Shown piece after piece: positions 38,801 through 50,800 of a DNA stretch of 64,000 nt. The position numbers and the translations under genes were made by a program. Under the pieces are notes generated by a model. It was not told the DNA's origin. It searched no databases and worked only from the letters and a program-made list of their open reading frames with translations. The stretch's first letter is position 1. Each line of letters starts with the position of its first letter. This DNA comes from Valencia hispanica (lineage: Eukaryota > Chordata > Actinopteri > Cyprinodontiformes > Valenciidae), in contig OY747722.1 of assembly GCA_963556495.2 (NCBI GenBank), positions 24,692,501 to 24,756,500 of the forward strand, in the 5' to 3' direction.

Positions 38801-41800
38801 TATTAAGATTTGCATTTATCCATCTCCAGCCCTTTACTTTACTCCAAATTCACGTCCTGATGCAAACGAGGTCTTTACATTCCAACCTCTTTAAAAAATG
38901 TTTGTCTGAAGCTGTAAGAGAAACCTATGTGCCCATAAAACAAAGCTTGACAACAGGAAAGCCCCCTCTGTGCATCCCTGCTGCTGAAAACATAAAATGA
39001 AATAATGTAGTAGCCTGCAGAGGGGGAAGACCTGCATCATTCTGGTTGAAGTTGATGAAAACTCGTTTTATTTTATTTTATTTTTTCTTCTTCTTTTTTT
39101 TTTATGTGTCCCACCTGGCAGAGTGGCACTCAGAATTGGTGTTTGAGTACCAATTAGAAGCCCAACCAATTTACTTTCACAAGGGGAGCATTACGGCTTT
39201 TGCTATAGTACTCCACTTGATATATATGTGTAAGAAATCTTTATTAGAAATTGCAGTGGGTTTAATTTTCATGCAATTCTTTATGCAAAATAAATATGTT
39301 TCTTTTAAGGTGGGTGATTACAGACTCTAAAGCCACATCCCAGAATAAGGCTTACTTTCATAGGATACGCAGACTTTCTAAAGTCCATCATAAACCAGTG
39401 GTTGTCTGCGCCGCCTTAACATCATGGAAATCAGCTCTAATGCTCAGCTACCTTCAGCTCTCCTTTAGAAAAACAACAGATTTAAACCAAGAGTTCTGTA
39501 TTGTCATTTAGGTCAAATGAAGTGCTTTCAGTTTTAACTTCAGAAGGGTTTATTGTAACTTGTAAATATCATGTCGTATGAGTTTGATAATGGTAATTAC
39601 AGCTCATACAATTTTACATTCAAAAACCTCTCTTCGACTTCTCCAAACATTCATCTTGAAATGGTGGTCAGAGAGTTCTATCTTCATGGGTTCCCTCCAG
39701 TGACACCGGTTTTCCAGCCTCCAAGCCTCCAGTTCATGGTGAGCTTGATTATTGGTGCTTCTTGGGTTGTTCCTGAACATCCAAACGAACTTTCTTTCAT
39801 CTAACAGTGACAGCTTAGCCGGTTTCAAAAGACATACCATGGCGACATATCAGGGTAATACTGCAACCATGGTGTGTCCTTTGAATGCGGAGTGGCGGCA
39901 TGGCGAGATGAGAATATTGCGCCATTCCTGCCGCCATGCTTGATGAGTTAGGGTTAATATTACCGCAACACTGGACTTGACCACTAATGAATGATCAAAA
40001 GGCTTCCTGCTGCTGCCTCTGCTTTGCGGCAAAGTGCCCCCAGGCTCTTGTGTCAAATTGGATAAACTTGCATAGAACTGGGTGCAATGATTCCAAACAC
40101 ACAACAAAACTTGCATTGGTATGGATAAAGGAGGCACTCTAAAACTGCACCCTAAATTCAAACCTCTGCATCCAGCTGAAGTCATTTATTGTATTATCCA
40201 TCCTGAAGTGTACAAAAAAACAACAACACAGAAAGCCCTAAAAAATATGAAAAATGTTTGCACAAAATACACTGTACTGTATGCAATGCTCTGATCAGAA
40301 CTGTATAAGGTTAGTAAAATGATCAAATGTCTGTACTCAGGTTTTGGTCTTTATCAAATAAACAAGACCTCATAAAAAGCAACTTAACTTTCCTAAAAAA
40401 ACAATGCAGTGCTGCAGGCTAGAATGTGATCTCATCCCTTTTCTCAGATGTATTTTATGTTTCCTCTAATAATTCCACACCACTTTCTAAAAGCAGGCAA
40501 CAGTTACACCTGTGAATCCATCTCATGTGTTATGTGGGCAGAGTGGTGAGCCTGGACACTTAAAAGCAAGAAATGATAAGAGCTAGGTGGCGTGTTGCCT
40601 TGGGGCAAAGCAAATATGGCGCTCTGTACCATCAGAAAAGCAACACTGAGATAAACATTTCGCCTGTTAGATCCCCTCCCCCCGTCACACAGTTTTATGT
40701 GATATTACAAGCACAGGGTTAGGAGTTTGGCTCCAGAGTAACCAAACAGAGGGTTACAGTGCTGGGGATAAAGAAAAACTATTTGCACCCTTACAGAATT
40801 TGCAAACAGTCAAACACGGTGGTGGTAGTGTGATGGTCGGCTTTACCGTTTTAGTATCTGGATGACTTGTATTCATTGATGGAATCATGCCTCTCCACCT
40901 GAGGGATCATTTCTGCCCATCAGTTTGTGACCTTATGCTCAAGCACACTCGGGTTAAGCAACAAGAGGTTTATCCAAAGCACACCAGCAAGTCTACCTCT
41001 GACTGTCTAAATAAGAAAGTTAAATTTTTTTGAGTGTCCAAATCAAAGTATGGAATAAATCTAATTCAGATGCTATAGCGTGACCAGACCAGTGACAAGC
41101 CATTCAAAAACTCAAAAACTGTTAAACACTTGATAGCAGCTATTCCACCCAAAGGTGGTACAATCAGCTAGGTTTGGGGGGGAATTTTTATTTTCATTAT
41201 TTATATTTGCTCAACTTATCTTTTATATCACTATTTGTTAAATGAAGCACTTATACGACTTGATATTAGGATCATCTTGAGTTTTTTAATCAGTCTTTTG
41301 TGGATCTTAATGGGAACTTCTTGGCTTAAATCATTACGTCTAATCAAATCATATCCTGTTTGGCGTGTGGTAATTTATCGGAATTTTTATCCATATAATA
41401 GACACGACTTTCCTCACCTAATGATAAATAAACATGACAAGACAGCATCCAAGCTGCCTCCAGTTCTTTGAACTAGAACGCCCTCGAAGCAGCAGGCGGG
41501 TAATGGCTGTTATTACCTGTGAGGATGCTGTTGTAACTAATTACAGCTGTTGTAATCACTGGCATCAACGGTAAAAAGCAGGGTGGACAAATTTGATTTC
41601 TAAATTACTTACAGCCTGCTCTGAGACCGTGGAAGTTTCGTAGATAATCAACGCAGTTGTCGTAATGGCCAGATTACTATGAAGTGGCTGAAATGGTTCA
41701 AATGGGAGCAAGACATACTGTACACACAAACACACACACACACAAACGGAGAAACGAAGACCCAGAGAAGGACTCACATGTTTCTGCAGGTTGGCGCTCT

Positions 41801-44800
41801 TTGAGTCAACATCATACCTGTGGAAATAAAAGGAAAGGGAGGGTCAATGCATTCCTAATAGATGCAAAGTGGCAGGATCTCAGCTGGGAACTCTGTGGAT
41901 GACAGGCAGGCTAAATCAGTAATGGGACCAAACAGCTTGTCAGCGTACACCTCGCTATCTGCTATGGGTATTCTTCATCCCAGCATGACAGCCTTACAAG
42001 CCTTCTCCATTAAACTGACACTAAACAGACTAATTGTTATTCACACACAGGACTGTGAAAAGATGAGTGCTTTAGAACGTGAAGGCCCCTTTTCCACTAG
42101 GTACGGCTCAACCTGGGCTGGGTCGGGCCTGGTTGTGTTTCCATTGCCATCTCAGGAACGCGGCTGTAGGCGAGGACCTGGGGGGGCTCAGCGTAGCAAA
42201 AGCTCCAGCAAATATCAGTCATCACTCACCGTTTTCCGACATTACAAAGTCCAATGCTGGAGCCGGTATCTAGCCCACTCTCTCTCCCGTTGCTAGCCGG
42301 CCTTTCCCCATAAACGTCGTCCATTTTTGCTAAGCACTTCCAGTGCTTGCGGTCTTGAACTCGCTGGAACCTTTGCGTCACCATTCTCTGTGATATCACT
42401 TTACACCGCCAGGCCAATCAGTGACTACCACTAAGTAGGTAGGAGTGAGAGTGACGTCACTTTACCGAACCAATCAGTCCAATCAGTGGGCATGCTGGGT
42501 CGCATTGGTCCGCTTCGGACTGAGCCAGAGGTAGTCCGAAAAAAGGAGTCGGCTCGGTCTAGACAAAGGTAATGGAAAAGCGCTAAACCGGGCTAACCAG
42601 ACACGGTCTGGGCCGAGCCGACCCTAGTGGAAAAGGGGCATAAAAGGCTGACATGGGGAATTCAATGAGCTAGTCATCTCCTATTCCTTTACGGAAACCT
42701 TCCACATTTTGTCACCCAGAATCTCAGTCTGATGCCTCCACCACCGTGTTCCACTACTGGGATGGTGTGTTGAGAGTGATGAGCATTTTCCATATGGGTT
42801 GAAAAGTTACATTAGGGTCTCATCTGACCAGAACACATTCTTCCTTATGTTTAAGGTGCCTACTACATAGCCTGTAGCAAAATATTTTGACAATAATTTC
42901 AGACTTGCTACCCTTCCATAAAGTCCAGATTTGTGAGTAGTGGATCTCGGCAAGGCCCCCTTTTGATTAGTTCCTAATTAAGCCTCCCCTATACTCGATT
43001 TACTAAGAGATTGCATATAATTGCCACCCATTATCTGTTTTCTTCCACTTCACAGATAATACTCTACTTTGTGTTGGTCCATGACATAAAACACATTGCA
43101 GTTTGGTGGTTATACTGTGTCAAAATATGGAAAAGCTCAAAGAATGCGAACACTATTACAAAGCCCTGTAAACATTTTTTGTAAGTGTGTCTGATTTGTC
43201 TTGTTTTTCCCTTGACCTGACACCCCAGTCCTTCCATACAGGCTGTACACATAAAATTTGCAGGAGTGATTTGTCTGGAAACCTTCCCCCAGGCTCTAAA
43301 GAACGGCAGGTCATCAGACAAACCATTTACTAAGCAATTTGAGATCATTTCACTCAGCTCTAAATATGGATTGCCCTTTACTGCCCAATACTTATGAGAA
43401 AAAAGTAGCAATTTAGTTACTTCTTAAAATGTCCAGGATGATGCGTGGTGTTAGGATTCTCAAATACAATAAATCTGAATCTGTATGGACAAGTATTCTC
43501 CTGTGGAACTAGTCTGGGGGCTGGTTTATTACTAAATGTCGTGCCTCCAAATCTGGATTTATAGATCCTAGAAACAGTGATCAGGAGTGATGAGATTTTT
43601 GATGTAGCTGTAGCCTTTATAGACATGTAGAGCTGGGTATCCTACCAGGAAAGTGACAAAGTGTCACGGTGTGATCCTCTTACTGTACGTATCTCAGGAA
43701 TGTTTTTGCCTCTGGTCTAGTCAGCTAAATAAGCATGTATTGCGTGTGTTTATGACACACACACAGCTATATTTCCTTTCACTTCTTATTTGAGGTATTT
43801 GCATCATTAGAATCATTAGCAGAAAATGAAAAACCTTAATGGGGTAAAGAACTAGTTTGGTTCTTTTCCCGGTAGGGATATGGATAACTGGATACTAGAA
43901 TTACTAGGCTAATTGTTACGAATAGAAAATAAAGCTAAATTATAAAGTGGCAGGCTTAGAGCTGTTTAGGTAACTTCTGTAATCTTTCTAGTGTGTGTTT
44001 GTCGTTGTGGTTTTTTTTCAGAGGTTGTGGGATCCAGTCAGCTTGCTTTTGGTATCAGTTTGAAATCATTGGATTTGTTCAGTTTCCTGGTTTGCCGCCT
44101 GCTCTTACTGGCAAACATTTTTCAGACTGCTTGGGGCTGTGTTACAGTTTTTATTCCTTCCTTGAACACATCTTGCCCTTCGTTTCTCTTAGTTCATTGC
44201 CAGATTTTCAAAATTGCTGTCTTGTTTCTTGCCTTGTTCTCTCAGTCAAAAGGATTTTGTACGGTGCCTTTGTGTAGTGTTTATTAAAGTCTTTGGTATT
44301 CATAAGTAATTTTCCACTCATGTGCATATGTGGCCTGAATTCCAAAACAACATAAGTGTGTTTACTGTATGCGCCAAAGGTTTTCACAACCGCCTTGAAT
44401 TTTTTCACACTGAGACCAATTATAACCACACAGTTTAATGTATTTTATTGGGATTTTATGTGATGGACCAACACAAAGTAGTTGAGAATTGTAAAGTGGG
44501 AGAGAAAGAATTTATTCATTTTCAAAACTTTTAGTAAATAAAAATCTGAAAAGTCTGGTCTGCAAATTATTTATTGTGATTTCCTAATTAAACCACAGTG
44601 CAACCAACTGCATACAGAAGTCCATTTGTGAAGGCCTTAGGGGTTTTAGAATCATAAAGACCAAGTAGCACACCAGAAAGGTCAATTATAAAGTTGTGGA
44701 GATTTTTTATGCAATGTTCAGTTTTTAAACCATGTTTTAATTCAGCCTACCAAGGCATGGCCACAGATGTAAATGAGGGGTCTGCAACCTTTATGATTCC

Positions 44801-47800
44801 AAAAAGCCATATTTGAACTCTAACTTAAAAAAAAAAAAAAATTTATCCATGGCAGTGGTTCTCAACGCTGGTCCTCAGGACCCACCGTCTTGAATAGTGT
44901 AGGTGTTCCCCAGCTGTCACACAACTGGATTAAATGAATAGGTGAACAGGTTTCTCTAGCACTAGATATCATGCTGAGGAAAAGGCACTGATTTAAACTA
45001 TGTGTGCTGGAGCAGAGACACTTTTAAAATTTAACAGAGAGTGAGTCCTGAGGACCATGATTGAGAACCACTGGTCTAGGGCCATAAACCCTACATGCTT
45101 TGTCTGATAGTTAAATTGAAGAACCCTATTGCTGTTTTTTTAAACAAAAACAGACATTTAAGTTAAAAATTTTAGGTCATAATTGTGATTGTAACAAATT
45201 GTATTAATACAAAACAAAGTAGAGTGTGTGTGGTATAAAGGTAAGAAAAAATAAATACATTTCCATAAGTTTTATTTTGTTGTAGAATATCTGCCCAGAT
45301 ATAAAAAACATGAGACATTTTTTTTATGTTTATATTTAAAACATTTCCAAGATTTTTATCAGGTTTGGCCTGAGTTCCTAGGAGCCACTCTGGAGGGCGG
45401 AAAGAAACAAATGGTGCTCTGGAGGTGCAGGTTACAATACCCTGCAATAAACCGGCCGACCCAGAGAGGAGGTGCTGCACACATCCACAGCTCAGGTGGA
45501 ACAATCTAAACAAACTATTAGTCGTGTACTTGACTAATCTGACCTCTATGGAAGAATGGGAAGCAAATAAATTACAAAAAGAGAGGAGACACAGGAAACA
45601 CACGTGGCTATATGTGGTGGAAAATACATGCCCTCCTGAAAACACCACAACCATTCTTAAACACAAATGTTGCAGCATCATGATCTATGGATGCTCTTCA
45701 GCAGCAGCAGAAGGCCATAAGGTCAACCTAGAAATTGTATTTAGAAAATGAATCTCGTTCCGACCTCTGGCATTTACGTACTGTTTGCTTCCTAAAATAA
45801 ATTTGATCGCAGTGAGTTCAAAAGAAAAAGTTCTCGTTTTGTAATAGCGCTGTTTTTTATGATTGATGTTTTAATTTGGGACTAGTGTCTTTTTAACGTA
45901 ATGAGAAATTAGTAAAACAGATGACCATTTTAGACCAATTCAGTAGCCAAATTTAACCAACGCTGTGACGTACGCGGATTTGGAGAGGAGCAGCGATGAT
46001 GAGGAAAACACCTCGTAAACAGGAACTGGATTTCACACTTAGGCTATGGAATACGTACAGGGATGCCATCTTTCACAGTAAGTACGCCCCTACACCAACA
46101 TAGTAACTTGCAGTATTACTGTAAACATGGTTTCTGATTGATTGATTGATGGATTTTGACATTTGTTTGGAGTTTTTGCAGTATTTAATGTGGGTAGAAT
46201 CCAGGTGCTGGTGGTGGATTTCCACAGGCGGAGCCACACCCCACATTGACACTGCATATAAATACCTCGGAAAACAAACTGGAGCGGAGACTCAACAGTG
46301 AAGACGTCTACAAGAAGGGAAAGAGCATACTTGAGGAAGCTTAGGTGCTTCAAGGTTTGCAGAAACATGCTGCAGATCTTCAATAAGTCTATTGTGGAGC
46401 TTGGAATCTCTTCCGCCATCATCTGTTGGGGTAGCAGCATCAGAGGTAGGGACTTAAAAAGGTTCTACAAGCTGATAAAGAAGGCTGGTTCTGTTTTGGG
46501 GATGACTGTGGGACCTCGAGAGATGATGATGCAAAGAAGGATTCTTTGGGATTCTTCCCAAATGTTCTTCAAGAGCATTATGGACAACCTTGGGCATCCT
46601 CTTCATGACAACTGCCTTGTTGCTCAAGTGTGCAACACAAATAAACTTGACTTAAATTCACTAATGTATCTTTGGATTAAATTACTTGATTAGAATAGAA
46701 AGTCCCTTTATTGTCCCACACTGGGGAAATTCAGCCCCAACAGCAACAAGTGACAGATTCACACCAAGACAGAAATATACAAAACTGAATTAAGAATACT
46801 ATACTGTACAGTAAGGGCAAAATTACAACACCAAAAATTCTGTGATGTCATTAAAAATAGCATACTCTGGTTTAAGAAATGTGCAACTGAGCAGGATTTT
46901 TTTAAATACTTACAAAATGTGCCTGTTTATTTGTGCATTAAACAACAGACTATTTTCAAAAGTGCCAAAGTAATGCAAACAAAGATGTGTAAGCAGAAAT
47001 GTTACTTAAAATTAGAAGGGAATGCAAATAACAGCAGGGATGTAAACACTTATTGAGTTTAGTAGGGAGCAGTGATGGTTATACGGTGTTCCAGCTGCTG
47101 TGAGGAAGGATCTATGATAATGTTTCTTCATGCACCGAGGATACAGCATCCTGTTACTTAAGGAGCTCTCCAGTTCAGCCACAGCTTCATGTATGGCGTG
47201 GGGGTCACAGTCCTAACAGGGATGTTATTATAGCAAGAGTTCCTCCGTCTCCCACCACCTGGACTGGGTCGAGGGGGCATCCTGGTACAGACCTGGCCTT
47301 CCCGAAGAGCTTATCTAGCCGGTTCCTCTCAGCTGTACAAAAGCTGCTGCTCCAACATGCTACACAATGGGCGACTGTGCCTCAGTAGGAAGAGTAGTTT
47401 TCATTCAGTCGTAGGTTAAATTCCACCTTCTTCCAGTCACATGCCCTGGGCAAGGTGTATCTGTGTATGAAAAGCGCTATATAAGTCCAGGCCATTTACC
47501 ATAGAGGATGGCTGATTCCACCACAAAACGAAAGAAGGCCTTTAGGAGCCCTCCCTCCACTCCAAAAAATTTCAAATTTCCTCAGCAGTCTGACCCTCCC
47601 TGTAGAGATTATCAGTGTTATGGCTCCGGTCCAGTTTAATTCAGGTAAACATCCAGCTACTTAGAAGAGTCCACTATCTCTGTGTCCACTCCCTGGATGT
47701 TCACCGGTGTCAGTGTATTGGGTCTGGGCCTGCAGAAATCCAGTTCCCTGGTTTTGTATTTACTGTAATGTAGTGAATGAATGTAAATAAAGCCATCAGA

Positions 47801-50800
47801 TGTAGATCATTCTGTTTATTTTATTATTGCGACTTGTGGACCTTAAAAACCCCTGAGGAAACTATCATCTTTACGAACATAAACATACAAAACCCTTTTA
47901 TGAGTAATGTTTAAACCAGTCTAGGTTCTTGCACAACCCAAACAAATGTCAAAATCAATCAATCAATCAATTAATCACAAAGCGTGTTTACAGAAATACT
48001 GGAAGTTACTGTGTTGGCGTAGGGGTGTACTTACTGTGAATGATGCCGTCTCCGTATGTATTCCATTGCGTACGAAAGAAATCCAGTTCCTGTTCATGTT
48101 TCACGAATGTTAAATGCATTTGGCACTTTCTACATACACATTTACTTGGTTTTGTTTCCTCCTCATCGCTGCTTCTCTCCAAATCCATGTACGTCACCAC
48201 ATTGGTTAAATTTACTATTATGAAAAGAGAACTTTTGCTTTTGAACTCAGTGCAAACAAATTCATTTTTTGAAGTAAACAGTACATAGATGCCAGAGTTC
48301 GGAGCAAGATGAAACGAAAGCCGGGTTCACCTTATGGCCTACAGGGAAGCTGGTAACAGTTGATGAGCAGATTTATGGCGCTCCATTAGGACAATAAGCA
48401 TAACCACACAGCCAGAGCAACAATGGAATGAATTAGACTGAAGTGCATTCATGTGTTAAAATCTGAAAATTTCCAAATGATCTGTTGTAAAGCTTAAAAA
48501 GTCGATGTTCACAGATGTTTTCTGTCCCATCTGACTGAGTTTGGGCTATTTTAAAAAAGAAGAATGGGCAAAAGGTCTTATGTGCAGAGCTGAACAGAGA
48601 TACCCAGAAGGTCTTGCAGTTGAACTTTAGTTCTTCAAAGTACTGACAGAGACTGAATACAAAGCCACAAAAAAATAAGTTAGTGGTTGTATCATGACAT
48701 CAGTTTCATTTAATCTCAAGGTCTGTTTTTAGGAAGCAAATATATAAAGTTTAGTTAAAAAAATTACTTTTGTTTAGTTTTCATACAGGCTATATTGTCA
48801 TGGCCCTCTGGGAGGCAACAATCTTTCACCCGCCATCATTTCAGACAGTGTTACCCTCTGCAGGCCAACAGTGACAGCTTTATACAGCTGCTGATGAAAA
48901 CAGCACAAAACAAGGCCCACATGTGCACACACTGTGAAAGAAAGAGAGTCACAGAAGAGCCTGTTTCTCACACATGGATAATGCTTATTATGACAAATAC
49001 TCTCAGAGCTACAAAAAGCCTGCATGCTATTTTGGTTAGAAGATGCTCAACTCCATTCAGACAACCACTCAAGAGGTAGCATTCAGATAGGCTAATGAGC
49101 AGGCATAGAGGCAGTTTTATTACTATCCTCATTCGAGCAACAGGATGACTTTGAATTTGTTGTGGGGTCTAATTGAATCATAACCTTATTTGACTTGAGT
49201 TAGGACCCCCAGCAACTCAACTTGTTTTCCTGATTACGCTGAAGCATCTATGTCATGCTACTCACCATGTCCTCTACACAATCCCAGTTCTGTACCTCAC
49301 TTGTTACCAGGCAATCAGTTGTCAGGATTTTCAGGTGTATAATCTATCTTCAAAGCCATTCTTCTAATCTTTCAGATGTCGGATTGTCAGCCATCCTGCT
49401 TGTCAGGTTCTCCTTTAAATAGAAGCTGTCAGTGTCTCTGACACGCTTCAGCTATAGTTAAGTTGTCTTGTGTCCTATTCGGATGACTCTATTTGGATTG
49501 CTACTTCAACGATTACTAACCAACGCTTTAAATTAGTCGATCGAGTGAAAAGATGCTCATTTAAAGATAATAAACGTCAACAAGTTGAGTTTGATCAATT
49601 TTTATAGCGCCAATTCCTAGCAAATGTCATTTAAAGCATTTTAACAATACACAGTATAATTAGATCAATACAGTGATAAAGAAAGATTCCAACTCAATTA
49701 AATGAACTTGCAGCAATCCCACATCCTGAAAATACATGTGGTGACAGTGGAAAACAACAAGTCGCTTTCAATGAGGACAAATATCCAGCAAAGCTTCGAC
49801 TCAGTTTAACAGTCCTGGAAGGAAACCTGGATGGAAACCTGTTATGCCCCTTTTCCACTAGGGTCGGCTCAGCCTGGGCCGTGTAGTGTCAGCTCTGCCC
49901 AAAACAGCCTGGTTGTGTTTCCATTGCGATATCAGGAACGCAGCAGTGGGCGAGGACATGGCCAGCGTTCCAGTAAAAATCAGTCATCACTCACCGCTTT
50001 CCAACATTACAGATGGAGTTTGTATCTAGCCCATTCTCTCTTCCGTTGCTCATCGGCCTTTCACCATAAATACCGCCCATTTCTGCAAACCACTTCCAGT
50101 CGTTCGGTCTGCCCCACTCCGGTCGTTGTGGTTCTTTACGGCCCAATATTCGCACTTGAATTTTCCTTAAGTTTCCCCGAGCAATGTTTTGAACTCGCTG
50201 GAAGACATGCGTCACCATTTTCTGGGACAGCACTTCACACGCACACCGCCAGGCCTATTAGTGGCTACCACTACAAAGATAGGAGTAAGAGTGACATCAC
50301 TTTACCGGACCAATCAGTCCTTAGGTGGGCATGTTGAGTCGCTGCCGTCTGCTTCGGACTGAGTCAGAGGTAGTCCGAAAAAAGGGCCGGCACTACAAAA
50401 GGTAGTGGAAACGCGCTAAATAGGGGCTGACCCTACCCGGTCCGGACCAAGCTGACCCTAGTGGAAAAGGGGCATTAGAGGCTTAAAAAAAGTGATAAGC
50501 AAAAACACTTCTCATATGTTTCTTTTTCTTAAGGTTTTTGTGGCCACAGTGGCCTTTTTTTAAAAGGGGATAGTACATAGGAGAAGGAGAGAAGTGAGGG
50601 AAGACATGCGACAAAGGTCCACCAGGACGGGGCTCGAACCTGGGACAACCACGTTGAGGACTTAGGTCTCCGTACATGGGGCCCCTGCACTAACCACTAC
50701 GCTACAAGATGCCCTACTTTTCATATATTTCTGAGTAAAAACAGTTGAAACCCAGAAATGAAATCTTTCCAATTTACATCACATTACAGTCTCAATAACA

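Larger units (their letters stand above)
34566..41777 (-). other. copine intron
   Basis: Holds an antisense LINE-type 3' tail (34708-34800), Tc1-type ends (35860-36025 and 38548-38690) and a plus-strand Tc1-type transposase scrap (40775-41200). The stretches 36030-38540 and 38700-40770 show no recognised feature. Confidence 0.75.

Noticed and set aside
39870..39945. Imperfect inverted repeat GTGGCGGCATGG ... CCTGCCGCCATG
   Set aside because: Only about 8-10 bp of exact stem, with no duplication or repeated copy; too weak to call an element.
43991..44287. Two overlapping hydrophobic frames of 94-98 residues
   Set aside because: T-rich sequence gives Leu/Phe/Ser frames in more than one register. 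It could be part of an old LTR or LINE end, but no terminal repeats were found.
45172..45681. 169-residue minus-strand frame, the second longest in the window
   Set aside because: No domain, no signal peptide with a plausible mature protein, and low-complexity ends; long frames of this size are expected in 64 kb.
49190..49560. Possible LTR-like segment
   Set aside because: Composition is reminiscent of fish LTRs, but no paired repeat, primer-binding site or polyprotein was found.
50631..50717. Possible minus-strand tRNA gene
   Set aside because: Well-kept boxes A and B, but followed by a SINE body and the GGCCACTGTGGCCAC tail; it is the SINE head.
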